A DNA stretch of 64,000 nt from Mesorhizobium loti (GTDB lineage Bacteria > Pseudomonadota > Alphaproteobacteria > Rhizobiales > Rhizobiaceae). The stretch spans positions 62,001-126,000 of the forward strand of contig NZ_PJRO01000006.1 of the NCBI RefSeq assembly GCF_002858745.1, in the 5' to 3' direction. Below are positions 18,795-28,018 of this stretch, one piece after another (position 1 is the first letter of the stretch; each line of letters starts with the position of its first letter). The notes under the pieces were generated by a model. The model was not told the DNA's origin, made no database searches, and worked only from the letters and a program-made list of their open reading frames with translations. The translations under genes and the position numbers were made by a program.

Positions 18795-19358
18795 CTAAGT
18801 CTTGCTGCTCTTCAGAGCCAAACCAAAGGCGATGTAGGTCCAGCCCTGGAAGACAAGGTCGATGGCCAGGAACAGGCCGAGCACCCACAGGCTGTTGACT
18901 GGCCATTGCAGGGCAATCAGCAGGCCTGCCAATGCCGTGATGACACCACCGGCGATGATCCAGCCAGAACCCTTTTCAGCACGATGCTGGTAGCCGATCG
19001 AGGCGCGGATCAGGCCTGCAGCCACCAGCGCTATGGCCAGCAGCAAAGTAAAGACGGTTGAAGCGAGCAGTGGATTGTAGAAGGCGAAGAAGCCGGCCAC
19101 CGCATAAAGCAGGCCGCTGAGCAGCCAGTAGAAGAAGCGGCCCCAGGTCTTCACGCCAAAGGCGTGGATGATTTCGATGGCGCCGGCCATCAGCATCAGC
19201 CAGCCCACAAAATAGACCGAAGCGACGGTGGCGATAAACAGATTGCCGAAGGCGATGCCGCCAAAGATCAGCAACAAGACGCCGAGTGCCACGAACCATC
19301 CCCATTTGGAACGGGCCTCGCCGATTACATTCTTCAGTTCGTCCGTGGGCAGGGTCAT
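18795..19358 (-). CDS. HdeD/DUF308-family membrane protein
   Basis: A 187-residue protein with six hydrophobic segments and paired DUF308 repeats, as in the acid-resistance protein HdeD (WGWFVALGVLLLIFGGIAFGN, GWLMLMAGAIEIIHAF). ATG 19358 is used because a GGAGAGGA ribosome site precedes it. Function outside enterobacteria is unproven; a stress role is inference. Confidence 0.8.
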   Translation of the reverse strand: MTLPTDELKNVIGEARSKWGWFVALGVLLLIFGGIAFGNLFIATVASVYFVGWLMLMAGAIEIIHAFGVKTWGRFFYWLLSGLLYAVAGFFAFYNPLLASTVFTLLLAIALVAAGLIRASIGYQHRAEKGSGWIIAGGVITALAGLLIALQWPVNSLWVLGLFLAIDLVFQGWTYIAFGLALKSSKT

Positions 19359-19529
19359 GGCCGTCCTCTCCAAGATTGTGCCTGTCAAAAGGCGGACGAT
19401 AACGCCGTGCCAATATGACGTCCAGTGACAGGGCCGAAACCGAATGTGTTTGAAAATCGGGGATTTAAATCAAATTTTACCAAGAGGCCCGCATAGACAG
19501 CGCAACGGTGAGTTGTGCATGGTGTTGTT

Positions 19530-20339
19530 ATGAGTCCTGCGAAGTTCCTCCCGGCGGCCATCGCTGGTGTTGTCCTGCTTTCGCCTGCCGGCGCGCGCGC
19601 CGAGGGTGATTTCTTCGGCTGGATACGCGGCGACTGGTATCTCGAGGTCGGTGTCACCGGTTTGGTCGCGCCGAATTTCGAGGGCGGCAAGAAATATCTG
19701 CTTGGTGCAGAACCGATCATTTCGCTTGGCAAGGCCGGCGGCGACACGCGTTTTTCCTCGCGCAACGACAACATTTCGCTGGGGCTGTACGACACTGGCA
19801 ATTTCCGCGCCGGCCTGAACGGCAAGCTGCTCCTGCGCCGCGACAGTGATACGCAGGGGCTGGAGGGGCTGGACCCGGTGCGATGGGGCGGTGAACTGGG
19901 CGGGTTTGCCGAATTCTATCCGCTGGACTGGCTGCGCGTGCGTGGCGAAGTCCGACAGGGTTTCCGCGCACATCATGGCGTCGTCGCCGACTTCGCCGCC
20001 GATGCCTTCTACGATGTCACTCCGGAAGTGCGCCTTTCCGGCGGCCCGCGCATGTCATTCGCTTCGGCCAGCTATTTCGACGCCTATTATGGCGTCAATG
20101 CCGCCGAATCCGCGGCTACCGGCCTCGCCGAATACAAGCCGGGTGGTGGCCTGAAATCGGTCGGCGTCGGCGGTGCCGTCACCTGGAAGGTGACCGATCC
20201 CATCACCGCCAGCCTGTTTGGTGAGTACAGCCGCCTGACCGGCCCGGCCGCCGATTCCAGCCTAGTCAGGCAGAATGGCTCCAAGGACCAGTTCACCGTC
20301 GGTATCTCGACCAGCTATCGCTTCGATTTCAAGCTTTAG
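19530..20339 (+). CDS. MipA/OmpV-family outer-membrane protein
   Basis: A 269-residue outer-membrane beta-barrel protein. A signal peptide (about residues 1-24, ending AGARAEG) is followed by alternating amphipathic strands, a family-typical NFEGGKKYLLGAEPIISL segment, and a C-terminal YRFDFKL suited to Bam recognition. MipA/OmpV proteins are proposed murein-scaffold or porin-like proteins. ATG 19530 is chosen over GTG 19515. Confidence 0.82.
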   Translation: MSPAKFLPAAIAGVVLLSPAGARAEGDFFGWIRGDWYLEVGVTGLVAPNFEGGKKYLLGAEPIISLGKAGGDTRFSSRNDNISLGLYDTGNFRAGLNGKLLLRRDSDTQGLEGLDPVRWGGELGGFAEFYPLDWLRVRGEVRQGFRAHHGVVADFAADAFYDVTPEVRLSGGPRMSFASASYFDAYYGVNAAESAATGLAEYKPGGGLKSVGVGGAVTWKVTDPITASLFGEYSRLTGPAADSSLVRQNGSKDQFTVGISTSYRFDFKL

Positions 20340-20347
20340 CCTAATGC

Positions 20348-20374
20348 GGCAGGGAAGCGCTTTATTCCTGCCGG
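20348..20374 (+). terminator. Hairpin after mipA-like gene
   Basis: CGGCAGG (20348-20354) pairs with CCTGCCG (20368-20374), starting 8 bp after the stop. No clear T-tract follows, so terminator function is tentative. The remaining bases up to ileS hold repeat copy B and no gene. Confidence 0.4.
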
Positions 20375-20533
20375 CTTATCCGCTAAAAGCGCGCCATGAC
20401 GGTTTTCTCGCGTCCACGCGACATCTCGATACGAATTAGTGGCCCGGTGTTCCGGACGGCCTGAGGTCGTCGGAGTCGCCGGGACTTTTTGCGCGGGCTG
20501 CTCTCGCGCTTTTTCCAGAACTCTCTGTTTTAC

Positions 20534-20577
20534 GCAATTCCGGACGGAAAACCGCTACACACTTTTCCTGGAATTGC
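20534..20577. repeat. Palindromic repeat, copy B (44-bp module only)
   Basis: GCAATTCC to GGAATTGC, 44 bp, located 54 bp upstream of ileS. It is the same module as copies A, C, D and E. The adjoining bases to the left do not contain the second module. Confidence 0.85.
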
Positions 20578-20630
20578 TTTAGTTCAACGCCCGAGGCCCG
20601 CCGCCGCCGGGCAACGCATATGGCAGATCG

Positions 20631-23576
20631 ATGAACGACAAAGCTGAAACCCTCGACTATTCGAAGACCCTTTATTTGCCGCAGACGGAGTTCCCGATGC
20701 GCGCCGGCTTGCCGGAAAAGGAGCCGGTGCTGGTCAAGCGCTGGCAGGATATGGACCTGTACAAGCGGCTGCGCGAAACTGCTGCTGGCCGTCCGAAATA
20801 CGTGCTGCACGACGGCCCGCCCTATGCCAACGGCAACATCCACATCGGGCATGCGCTGAACAAGATCCTCAAGGACATCATCGTCCGCTCATTCCAGATG
20901 CGCGGTTTCGATTCCAACTACGTGCCGGGCTGGGACTGCCACGGCTTGCCGATCGAGTGGAAGATCGAGGAAGAGAACTATCGCTCGAAAGGCAAGTCCA
21001 AGCCGGATCTTACGCAGCCGGCAGCGATGGTGGCTTTCCGCCAGGAATGCCGCGCCTATGCGGAAAAGTGGATCAAGGTGCAGGGCGACGAGTTCCAGCG
21101 CCTCGGCGTCGTCGGTGATTTCGCCAACCCCTACACCACGATGGCCTTCCACGCGGAAGCACGCATCGCCGGCGAGTTGCTGAAATTCGCAACGAGCGAG
21201 CAGCTTTATCGCGGTTCCAAACCGGTGATGTGGTCGGTGGTGGAGCGCACTGCGCTGGCCGAAGCCGAAATTGAGTACCAGGACTACGAGAGCGACACGA
21301 TCTGGGTGAAGTTCCCGGTCAATGACGCGACTGGCGAGTTTACTGGCGCACAGGTCGTCATCTGGACGACCACGCCCTGGACGATCCCTGGCAACCGCGC
21401 GGTCGCCTATTCGTCGCGCGTTGCCTACGGTCTCTACGAGATCACTGCCGCGGAGAACGACTTTGGTCCGCAACCGGGTGAGAAGTTGATCTTTGCTGAT
21501 GCGCTCGCCGAGGATTCGTCCGCAAAGGCGAAGGTGAGCATGCAGCGCATCCGCAATGTTTCGGCGGAAGAGCTTGGTGGTTTTACGCTTTCGCATCCCT
21601 TGAAAGGCCTTGGCGGCGGCTATGACTTCGTCGTGCCGATGGTTGCTGGCGACCACGTCACCGACGATGCCGGTACCGGTTTCGTGCACACCGCACCCAG
21701 CCACGGCCGCGAGGACTTCGAGGCCTGGATGGATGCCGCGCCGGAATTGCGCAAACAGGGGATCGATGTTGCCATCCCGTTCCCTGTCGATGATGCTGGC
21801 TTCTACACCAAGGATGCACCGGGCTTCGGTCCGGATCGCGAGGGTGGGCCTGCGCGCGTCATCGACGACAATGGCAAGAAGGGCGATGCCAACAAGGCCG
21901 TCATCGAGGCATTGATCGCGGCGAGCGCGCTGTTCGCGCGCGGGCGTCTCAAGCATCAGTATCCGCACTCCTGGCGCTCGAAGAAGCCGATCATCTTCCG
22001 CAACACGCCGCAGTGGTTCGTCTATATGGACAAGGAACTGGGCGACGGCACCACGTTGCGCAATCGCGCGCTCAAGGCCATCGACGCCACGCGTTTCGTG
22101 CCGGCCGCCGGCCAGACGCGCCTGCGTTCGATGATCGAGGAGCGCCCCGACTGGGTTTTGTCGCGCCAGCGCGCCTGGGGGGTGCCGATCGCCGTCTTTG
22201 CCGACGTCGACGGTAACGTGTTGAAGGACGAGGCCATCAATGCCCGTATTGTCGAGGCCTTCGAGGCGGAAGGGGCAGATGCCTGGTTCGCCGAAGGTGC
22301 GCGCGAGCGTTTCCTGGGGTCGCGTGCCAACGAGCCATGGATGCAGGTCATGGATATCCTCGACGTCTGGTTCGATTCCGGCTCGACCCACACCTTCACG
22401 TTGGAAGATCGTCCCGACCTGAAATGGCCGGCCGACGTTTATCTGGAAGGTTCCGACCAGCATCGCGGCTGGTTCCATTCCTCGCTGCTGGAAAGCTGTG
22501 GCACCAGGGGCAGGGCGCCTTATGACACGGTCGTCACCCATGGCTTCACCATGGATGAGGAAGGCCGCAAGATGTCGAAATCGCTCGGCAATACGGTGGT
22601 GCCGCAGGACGTCATCAAGCAGTCGGGTGCGGATATCCTTCGGCTCTGGGTGGCCACGACCGACTATTGGGAAGACCAGCGGCTCGGCAAGACCATCCTG
22701 CAGACCAACATCGATGCCTATCGCAAGCTGCGCAATACCATCCGTTGGATGCTGGGCACGTTGGCGCATGATGACGGCGCTGAAGTGCCGCTGGCCGAAA
22801 TGCCGGAGCTGGAGCGGTTGATGCTGCACCGGCTGGCTGAACTGGACGAATTGGTGCGGTCGGGCTTCGATGCCTTCGAGTTCAAGCGTATCACGCGTGC
22901 GTTGCTAGACTTTATGGTGGTCGAGCTGTCGGCCTTCTATTTCGATATCCGCAAGGACGCGCTCTACTGCGATGCTCCTTCCAGCGTGAAGCGCAAGGCG
23001 TCCGTACAGGTGGTGCGCCATCTGTTCGATTGCCTGGTGAAGTGGCTGGCGCCACTTTTGCCGTTCACCACGGAGGAGGCGTGGCTCGACCGCAATCCAC
23101 GGGCCGAATCGCTGCATCTCGAACAGATGCCAATGGTGCCTTCCTCCTGGCGCAATGACGCGCTGGCCGAGAAATGGCGCAAGGTGCGGCAGGTCCGCAG
23201 CGTGGTCACCGGCGCTCTGGAGCTTGAACGCGCGAAAAAGACCATCGGCTCATCGCTCGAGGCAGTACCAGTCGTTTATCTCAGCGATGCCAATCTGGAA
23301 GCAGCCCTTGCCGGGATCGATCTGGCCGAAATCAGCATCACCTCGGACCTCGTCATTTCGCATGATGCGGCACCTGCTGATGCCTTTGCGCTGCGCGAGG
23401 TTCCTGGTGTTGCCGTCGTCATCGCGAAGGCGGAAGATCGCGGCCTCGTCAAATGTGCGCGCTCGTGGCGATATACTGCGGATGTCGGCTCGGATGCAGC
23501 CTATCCAGATGTCTCGGCGCGCGACGCTGTTGCCTTGCAGGAACTGAAGGTGCTGGGCCGGCTTCAGGCGGTTTGA
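20631..23576 (+). CDS. ileS: Isoleucyl-tRNA synthetase
   Basis: A 981-residue class I synthetase charging tRNA-Ile. HIGH is at residues 71-74 and KMSKS near 647-651, and the CP1 editing domain lies between them (including a [16 protein letters not shown] segment). The C-terminal end, where many bacterial enzymes have a four-cysteine zinc motif, reads KCARSWRYT and later SARD, so three of the four cysteines are gone. The start follows the repeat-containing intergenic region; no T-box was seen. Confidence 0.97.
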   Translation: MNDKAETLDYSKTLYLPQTEFPMRAGLPEKEPVLVKRWQDMDLYKRLRETAAGRPKYVLHDGPPYANGNIHIGHALNKILKDIIVRSFQMRGFDSNYVPGWDCHGLPIEWKIEEENYRSKGKSKPDLTQPAAMVAFRQECRAYAEKWIKVQGDEFQRLGVVGDFANPYTTMAFHAEARIAGELLKFATSEQLYRGSKPVMWSVVERTALAEAEIEYQDYESDTIWVKFPVNDATGEFTGAQVVIWTTTPWTIPGNRAVAYSSRVAYGLYEITAAENDFGPQPGEKLIFADALAEDSSAKAKVSMQRIRNVSAEELGGFTLSHPLKGLGGGYDFVVPMVAGDHVTDDAGTGFVHTAPSHGREDFEAWMDAAPELRKQGIDVAIPFPVDDAGFYTKDAPGFGPDREGGPARVIDDNGKKGDANKAVIEALIAASALFARGRLKHQYPHSWRSKKPIIFRNTPQWFVYMDKELGDGTTLRNRALKAIDATRFVPAAGQTRLRSMIEERPDWVLSRQRAWGVPIAVFADVDGNVLKDEAINARIVEAFEAEGADAWFAEGARERFLGSRANEPWMQVMDILDVWFDSGSTHTFTLEDRPDLKWPADVYLEGSDQHRGWFHSSLLESCGTRGRAPYDTVVTHGFTMDEEGRKMSKSLGNTVVPQDVIKQSGADILRLWVATTDYWEDQRLGKTILQTNIDAYRKLRNTIRWMLGTLAHDDGAEVPLAEMPELERLMLHRLAELDELVRSGFDAFEFKRITRALLDFMVVELSAFYFDIRKDALYCDAPSSVKRKASVQVVRHLFDCLVKWLAPLLPFTTEEAWLDRNPRAESLHLEQMPMVPSSWRNDALAEKWRKVRQVRSVVTGALELERAKKTIGSSLEAVPVVYLSDANLEAALAGIDLAEISITSDLVISHDAAPADAFALREVPGVAVVIAKAEDRGLVKCARSWRYTADVGSDAAYPDVSARDAVALQELKVLGRLQAV

Positions 23577-23744
23577 AGCGTCGCAACGCCGGTGGTCGTA
23601 CAGCTGCCGGCGTTGCCCTTAACCCGGCGTTGAGGTAAAGACGCGAAATTCCGACGAACAACAATGACAAACTATCGCCGGATTCCCGTTGAATGAGCAC
23701 GTGGTGTTTATTTCCGGGCCACCGGGGCTGGCCAGAGGTCGAGA

Positions 23745-24440
23745 GTGACAAAATTCAGCATGACCGAAAGACACTGCGCGCGTGCGCTGGTTCTGGTGCC
23801 GCTCATGGTGTCCGGCTTTGCGCTGGCCGGCTGTGTCGGTTCGCCGACATATGGTACCGACAAGTCCGCGGACGCACAGCTTCTCGGGGACTTGTCGAAC
23901 GCCATTTCGCTGAGCCCGCAGAAGGGCAATAAAATCGACTACAAACCGCGCGCTACGCTGGTGAAGCCAAAGCCAGGTGCGAAGGATGCGTTGCCGGCGC
24001 CACAGGAGTCGATCACGCAGACGGCAGGCGGCGAGTGGCCGGAATCGCCGGAGCAGCGCCGTGAGCGTCTGCGCGCCGAGGCGACTGCCAATGAAAACAA
24101 TCCGAACTACGAACCAGGTATCGTCGCCGACGACGTGCAGACAGATCCGGTTGCCGTGCGCAAGGCGATGGCCGAATCGGGCTCGAGCCATCCGCCGGCC
24201 CCGGACAGCGGCCAGGCTGTTTCCCGCCGTGCCGAAGTGGCAAAACGTGTCGCCGCAAGCCAGCAGAGCACGCCGACGACGCGCAGGTTCCTTACCGACC
24301 CACCCGTTGCCTATCGCACTGCAGCCGACACTGCTCCTCAGGGTGATATAGGCGAGGATGAATACAAGAAGGAACGGCGCCTGAAGAAGGAAGCCCAGGC
24401 CAAGAGTGGCAAGTCGGGCTGGTTCGATTGGTGGAACTAG
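23745..24440 (+). CDS. Predicted lipoprotein, rhizobial, unknown function
   Basis: A 231-residue protein with a signal sequence ending in a lipobox (SGFALAGC) and no recognisable domain afterwards. The mature part is hydrophilic and low-complexity, with a Lys/Glu-rich C-terminus ending WFDWWN. GTG 23745 is used because AGAGG lies 6 bp upstream; ATG 23760 is an alternative. It follows ileS by 168 bp and might share its transcript. I do not recognise a function. Confidence 0.65.
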   Translation: MTKFSMTERHCARALVLVPLMVSGFALAGCVGSPTYGTDKSADAQLLGDLSNAISLSPQKGNKIDYKPRATLVKPKPGAKDALPAPQESITQTAGGEWPESPEQRRERLRAEATANENNPNYEPGIVADDVQTDPVAVRKAMAESGSSHPPAPDSGQAVSRRAEVAKRVAASQQSTPTTRRFLTDPPVAYRTAADTAPQGDIGEDEYKKERRLKKEAQAKSGKSGWFDWWN

Positions 24441-24492
24441 GCTGCCAATACGATTTTTGACAATATGACGCCCCTGACAGCGGCGTTTTTTG

Positions 24493-24939
24493 TCAGCGAC
24501 GATCCCGGAAAAAATCCTTGAGGATGGCCGAGGCCTCGGCCTCGGCGAACCCGGCATAAACATCCGGCACATGATGGCAGGTGGAAGCTGCAAAGAAACG
24601 CGGCCCGTTGACGATCGCGCCGCCTTTTTCGTCGGCGGCGCCGAAATAGAGCCGCCGCAGTCTAGCAAACGAGATCGCGCCCGCGCACATCGCGCATGGC
24701 TCCAGCGTTACATAGAGGTCGTGGTCGGTCAGCCTTTCGCTGGCGCGCTTTTGGCAGGCTTCGCGGATCGCCAGGATTTCTGCGTGCGCGGTCGGGTCCG
24801 ATAATTCCCGCGTGCGGTTGCCTGCGGCAGCGACAATTGCATTGCCATACACGACCACCGCGCCGACCGGCACTTCGCCGCGCGCGGCAGCGGCTTCCGC
24901 TTCCTTGAGCGCTGCGGCCATGAAATCCGGTCGTTTCAA
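24493..24939 (-). CDS. tadA: tRNA-specific adenosine deaminase
   Basis: A 148-residue zinc deaminase converting A34 to inosine in tRNA-Arg(ACG). The zinc and proton-shuttle motif is H52-A-E54, and the second motif is P-C82-A-M-C85. Length and motifs match TadA rather than cytidine or guanine deaminases. It is convergent with the lipoprotein gene and divergent from the pseudouridine synthase gene. Confidence 0.95.
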   Translation of the reverse strand: MKRPDFMAAALKEAEAAAARGEVPVGAVVVYGNAIVAAAGNRTRELSDPTAHAEILAIREACQKRASERLTDHDLYVTLEPCAMCAGAISFARLRRLYFGAADEKGGAIVNGPRFFAASTCHHVPDVYAGFAEAEASAILKDFFRDRR

Positions 24940-25002
24940 GCTGTTTCTGCCCAGAATTAAGCCCTCGCCACCCGGCGGCGATCCTGTTATCTAGCGCACG
25001 AC

Positions 25003-25149
25003 TTCGAAAACCGATATCGATTTTCGAACCGCATCATGCGCACAACAGAAGCGTTGCAGCGTCCTGACGCGTCGTTTCCGACGCGCGGCGCCGTGACCGC
25101 GCCAGAGCATGGTCCCGAAAGGTTGCAAACTTTTCGGATAAGGTCATGC
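25003..25149. repeat. RIME-like intergenic mosaic
   Basis: Two palindromic modules lie upstream of the pseudouridine synthase gene. The first, 25003-25028, is a near-perfect 26-bp palindrome beginning TTCGAAAA. The second, 25107-25149, pairs GCATG...CCGAAA with TTTCGG...CATGC. They resemble the mosaic intergenic elements (RIME/ABC type) described in rhizobia. No gene is seen in the 270-bp interval. Confidence 0.6.
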
Positions 25150-25209
25150 GACAAAATAAGGAGATAGAGCGGACTGCCGATCGCATTCCGCTCTAATGAG
25201 CAAGGCAAG

Positions 25210-27348
25210 ATGGACGACAAAGATAAAAAGCCGCCGCGTTCGCGCGGCCCCAGAACCGAAGGCCCACGTGGTCGCGATTCCGGCAAAGGTGGAAAGTCGG
25301 GCTTCGGCAAGAAGCCGTTCGCCAAGCGTTCTGAAGGCGACAAGGCAGCCGGCGAGCGGCCCCGTGGCGACTTCAAGCCAGGTGGTGGCAAGCCGTGGCA
25401 GAAGCGCGAGGACGGGAGCAAGCGGCCTTTCGAAAAGGGTACGCGCGGTGAAGGCAAGCCTTTCGTCAAGCGTGACGGTCCACGCAAACCTTATGCACCG
25501 CGCGAAGACCGCGCGGCCGAGGGTGACCGGCCGAAGCGTGATTTTGGCGAGCGTACCGGTAGCGCACGCTCCTACGACGAGTTCCGGCAAGACCGCAAGC
25601 CCTATGAGAAGCGGGAAGGTGGCGGCTCGTTCGGCAAGCGGCCTTTTGAAAAGGGCGCGCGCGGCGAAGGCAAGCCTTTCGTCAAGCGTGACGGTCCGCG
25701 CAAACCCTACGCGCCGCGCGAAGAACGCGCGGTCGAAGGTGATCGGCCGAAGCGTGATTTCGGTGATCGCGCCCGTAGCACCCGCGCCGAGGGCGAAGTC
25801 CGGCAAGACCGTAAGCCCTACGAAAAGCGGGAAGGTGGAAGCACCTTCAGCAAGCACGATGGACCTCGCAAACCCTATGCGCCACGCGAGGATCGCGCGG
25901 TAAACGCTGACCGGCCGAAGCGCGATTTTGGTGGCGATCGGCCGCGTGGCCCGCGGGCCGAAGGCGGCTTTCGTTCGGACCGCAAGCCCTACGAGAAGCG
26001 GGAAGGTACGGCCAGCCCCGGCCGCTTTGAGCGCGGCGCGCGTAAATTCGAAGGTGAGCGCTCCGAACGCCGCTTCGACAAGGAACCGCGCCGCGAAGAT
26101 GCCGCGCAATCCCGTGTTCCGGCCGAGGCCACCGAGGCCGGCGAACGCATCGCCAAGCGGCTGGCCCGCGCCGGCATCGCTTCCCGGCGCGATGCCGAGG
26201 AACTGATTGCTGCCGGCCGCGTCAAGGTCAATGGCAAGGTGCTGGCGTCGCCGGCCTTCAACGTGTTGCCGGACGACGTCATCCATCTCGACAACACGGA
26301 AATTCCGCCGATCGAGCGCACGCGCCTATTCCTGTTCCACAAGCCGGCCGGCGTGGTGACCACCAACCGCGATCCGGAAGGGCGCAAGACTGTCTTTGAT
26401 GTGCTGCCGGCTGAATTGCCGCGGCTGATGACGATCGGCCGCCTCGACATCAACACCGAAGGCCTCCTTCTGCTTACCAATGATGGCGGGCTGTCGCGTG
26501 TGCTGGAATTGCCTGCCACGGGCTGGTTGCGCCGTTACCGGGTGCGCGTGCATGGCAAGGTCGAGGAGCAGGCGCTGGCCGACCTCAGGGACGGTATCGC
26601 TGTCGATGGCGTTTTCTACGGTGCCATAGAGGCTTCTCTGGAGCGTACGCAAGGCACTAACGCGTGGCTGACCATCGGCTTGCGCGAAGGCAAGAACCGC
26701 GAGGTCAAGAACATCCTGGGCGCACTCGGCCTCGAAGTGGCGCGGCTGATCCGTATTTCCTACGGTCCGTTCCAGCTTGGCGAATTGCCGGAAGGCCATG
26801 TGCTGGAGATCAAGGGCCGCACGCTGCGTGAGCAGCTCGGAGAAACGCTGATCGAGGAAGCAGGCGCCAATTTCGACGCCGACATTACGATGCCCTTCTC
26901 GAACAAGCCGGTGCGCCGTACCGAGCCGCGCCATGAAGAAGCGCCGCGTCCGCGGCCTTTGCGGGACGGTGACCACCGTCCAGCAGGTGAGGGTGGCCTG
27001 ATCAAGGCGCGCAAGCGACGCGAGGGCAGCCGCGACGAAGCGCTCGGCAAGCTTTCGACCAAACCAGAACGTGGTGGCTTCGGCGAGCGCGGTGGGTTCG
27101 GCAAGGGCGGCGGCTCGGGCAAAGGCTTCGGTGAGCGCGGTCCGAAGAAAGGCGAGCGCGAGCAGCGGCCGATCGATCCGCCGGGCCAGCGTCGCGCCAA
27201 TGTCTGGATGGCACCTGGTGCCAGGCCGCAGGGCGCCAAGCCGGAAAAGTCCGGTACAGACAAAGGTGGTCCACGTGGCCGTTCCTTTGACGGCAAGGGT
27301 GACGCGCCGCGCGGCAAGGGACCGGGTAAAGGCCCGCGGTCGCGCTGA
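25210..27348 (+). CDS. RsuA/RluB-type pseudouridine synthase with disordered repetitive N-terminus
   Basis: A 712-residue protein about twice the length of its bacterial relatives. Residues 1 to about 305 are very basic, Gly/Arg/Lys/Asp-rich and presumably disordered. They contain three diverged repeats, with KRDGPRKPYAPRE near 88 and 160 (HDGPRKPYAPRE near 216) and DRKPYEKREG near 128, 200 and 257. An S4 RNA-binding domain starts near 310 and the synthase domain has the catalytic D413 in GRLDINTEG. The C-terminal about 170 residues are again basic and glycine-rich. The enzyme should modify 23S (RluB-like) or 16S rRNA; which site is not determined. Its stop overlaps rsmD, which supports a ribosome-assembly role. 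Confidence 0.9.
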   Translation: MDDKDKKPPRSRGPRTEGPRGRDSGKGGKSGFGKKPFAKRSEGDKAAGERPRGDFKPGGGKPWQKREDGSKRPFEKGTRGEGKPFVKRDGPRKPYAPREDRAAEGDRPKRDFGERTGSARSYDEFRQDRKPYEKREGGGSFGKRPFEKGARGEGKPFVKRDGPRKPYAPREERAVEGDRPKRDFGDRARSTRAEGEVRQDRKPYEKREGGSTFSKHDGPRKPYAPREDRAVNADRPKRDFGGDRPRGPRAEGGFRSDRKPYEKREGTASPGRFERGARKFEGERSERRFDKEPRREDAAQSRVPAEATEAGERIAKRLARAGIASRRDAEELIAAGRVKVNGKVLASPAFNVLPDDVIHLDNTEIPPIERTRLFLFHKPAGVVTTNRDPEGRKTVFDVLPAELPRLMTIGRLDINTEGLLLLTNDGGLSRVLELPATGWLRRYRVRVHGKVEEQALADLRDGIAVDGVFYGAIEASLERTQGTNAWLTIGLREGKNREVKNILGALGLEVARLIRISYGPFQLGELPEGHVLEIKGRTLREQLGETLIEEAGANFDADITMPFSNKPVRRTEPRHEEAPRPRPLRDGDHRPAGEGGLIKARKRREGSRDEALGKLSTKPERGGFGERGGFGKGGGSGKGFGERGPKKGEREQRPIDPPGQRRANVWMAPGARPQGAKPEKSGTDKGGPRGRSFDGKGDAPRGKGPGKGPRSR
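25447..26010 (+). repeat. Intragenic repeats in the pseudouridine synthase gene
   Basis: Three diverged coding repeats, with periods of 216 bp (72 codons) and 168-171 bp (56-57 codons). The first two units are the most similar, which suggests recent duplication. The reading frame is kept throughout. Confidence 0.85.
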
Positions 27349-27902
27349 TGCGGATTGTCGGCGGCGAGTTTCGCGGGCGGCCGTTGGCGACCCCGCGCGA
27401 CCAGTCCATTCGCCCGACCACCGATCGCGCACGGGAAGCGGTCTTCAACGTGCTGGCGCATCGTTTCGGCGAGAAGCTGGAAGGCGCGCGGGTGCTCGAC
27501 CTTTTCGCCGGCACGGGCGCACTCGGCCTTGAGGCGCTGTCGCGCGGTGCTTCTTATGCGGTCTTCATCGAGGAATCGGCAGAGGGACGTGGCTTGATCC
27601 GCTCCAATGTCGAAGCCTTCGGCCTCACCGGACGCACCAAGATATTCCGCCGCGACGCCACCCAACTTGGAGAGGCCGGCACAATAGCGCCGTTTGGCCT
27701 GCTGTTCGCCGACCCACCTTATGGCAAGGGTCTGGGCGAGCAGGCGCTGCAATCCGCGCGCGCTGGCGGATGGCTGGTGCCGGGCGCGCTTTGCGTGGTC
27801 GAGGAAACGGCTGCTGTGCCATTCCAGCCGGGGACAGGGTTTTCGGTGATCGACGAGCGCAGCTATGGCGAAACCGTCATCCGCTACATTGAGGCGGCCT
27901 GA
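27348..27902 (+). CDS. rsmD: 16S rRNA (guanine966-N2)-methyltransferase
   Basis: A 184-residue SAM-dependent rRNA methyltransferase. It starts MRIVGGEFRGRPL as is typical for RsmD, carries motif I (VLDLFAGTGALGLEAL) and the catalytic DPPY at residues 122-125. The ATG overlaps the TGA of the pseudouridine synthase gene, so the two rRNA-modifying enzymes are translationally coupled. Confidence 0.95.
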   Translation: MRIVGGEFRGRPLATPRDQSIRPTTDRAREAVFNVLAHRFGEKLEGARVLDLFAGTGALGLEALSRGASYAVFIEESAEGRGLIRSNVEAFGLTGRTKIFRRDATQLGEAGTIAPFGLLFADPPYGKGLGEQALQSARAGGWLVPGALCVVEETAAVPFQPGTGFSVIDERSYGETVIRYIEAA

Positions 27903-28018
27903 TCTGCTGCGCGGCCCCATCGCAAATTCATAAAAAGCTCGAATTTTGCGGCAAGACGGGCAGGAGCGTGCAAGGAGAATCGGCGTAAGCGCATGATTTC
28001 AGCAAAGTGGAGCGGTCG

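Noticed and set aside
20889..22829. Open frame of 646 codons antisense to ileS.
   Set aside because: It mirrors the strongly conserved IleRS sequence and shows no recognisable domain; long antisense frames are common in GC-rich genes.
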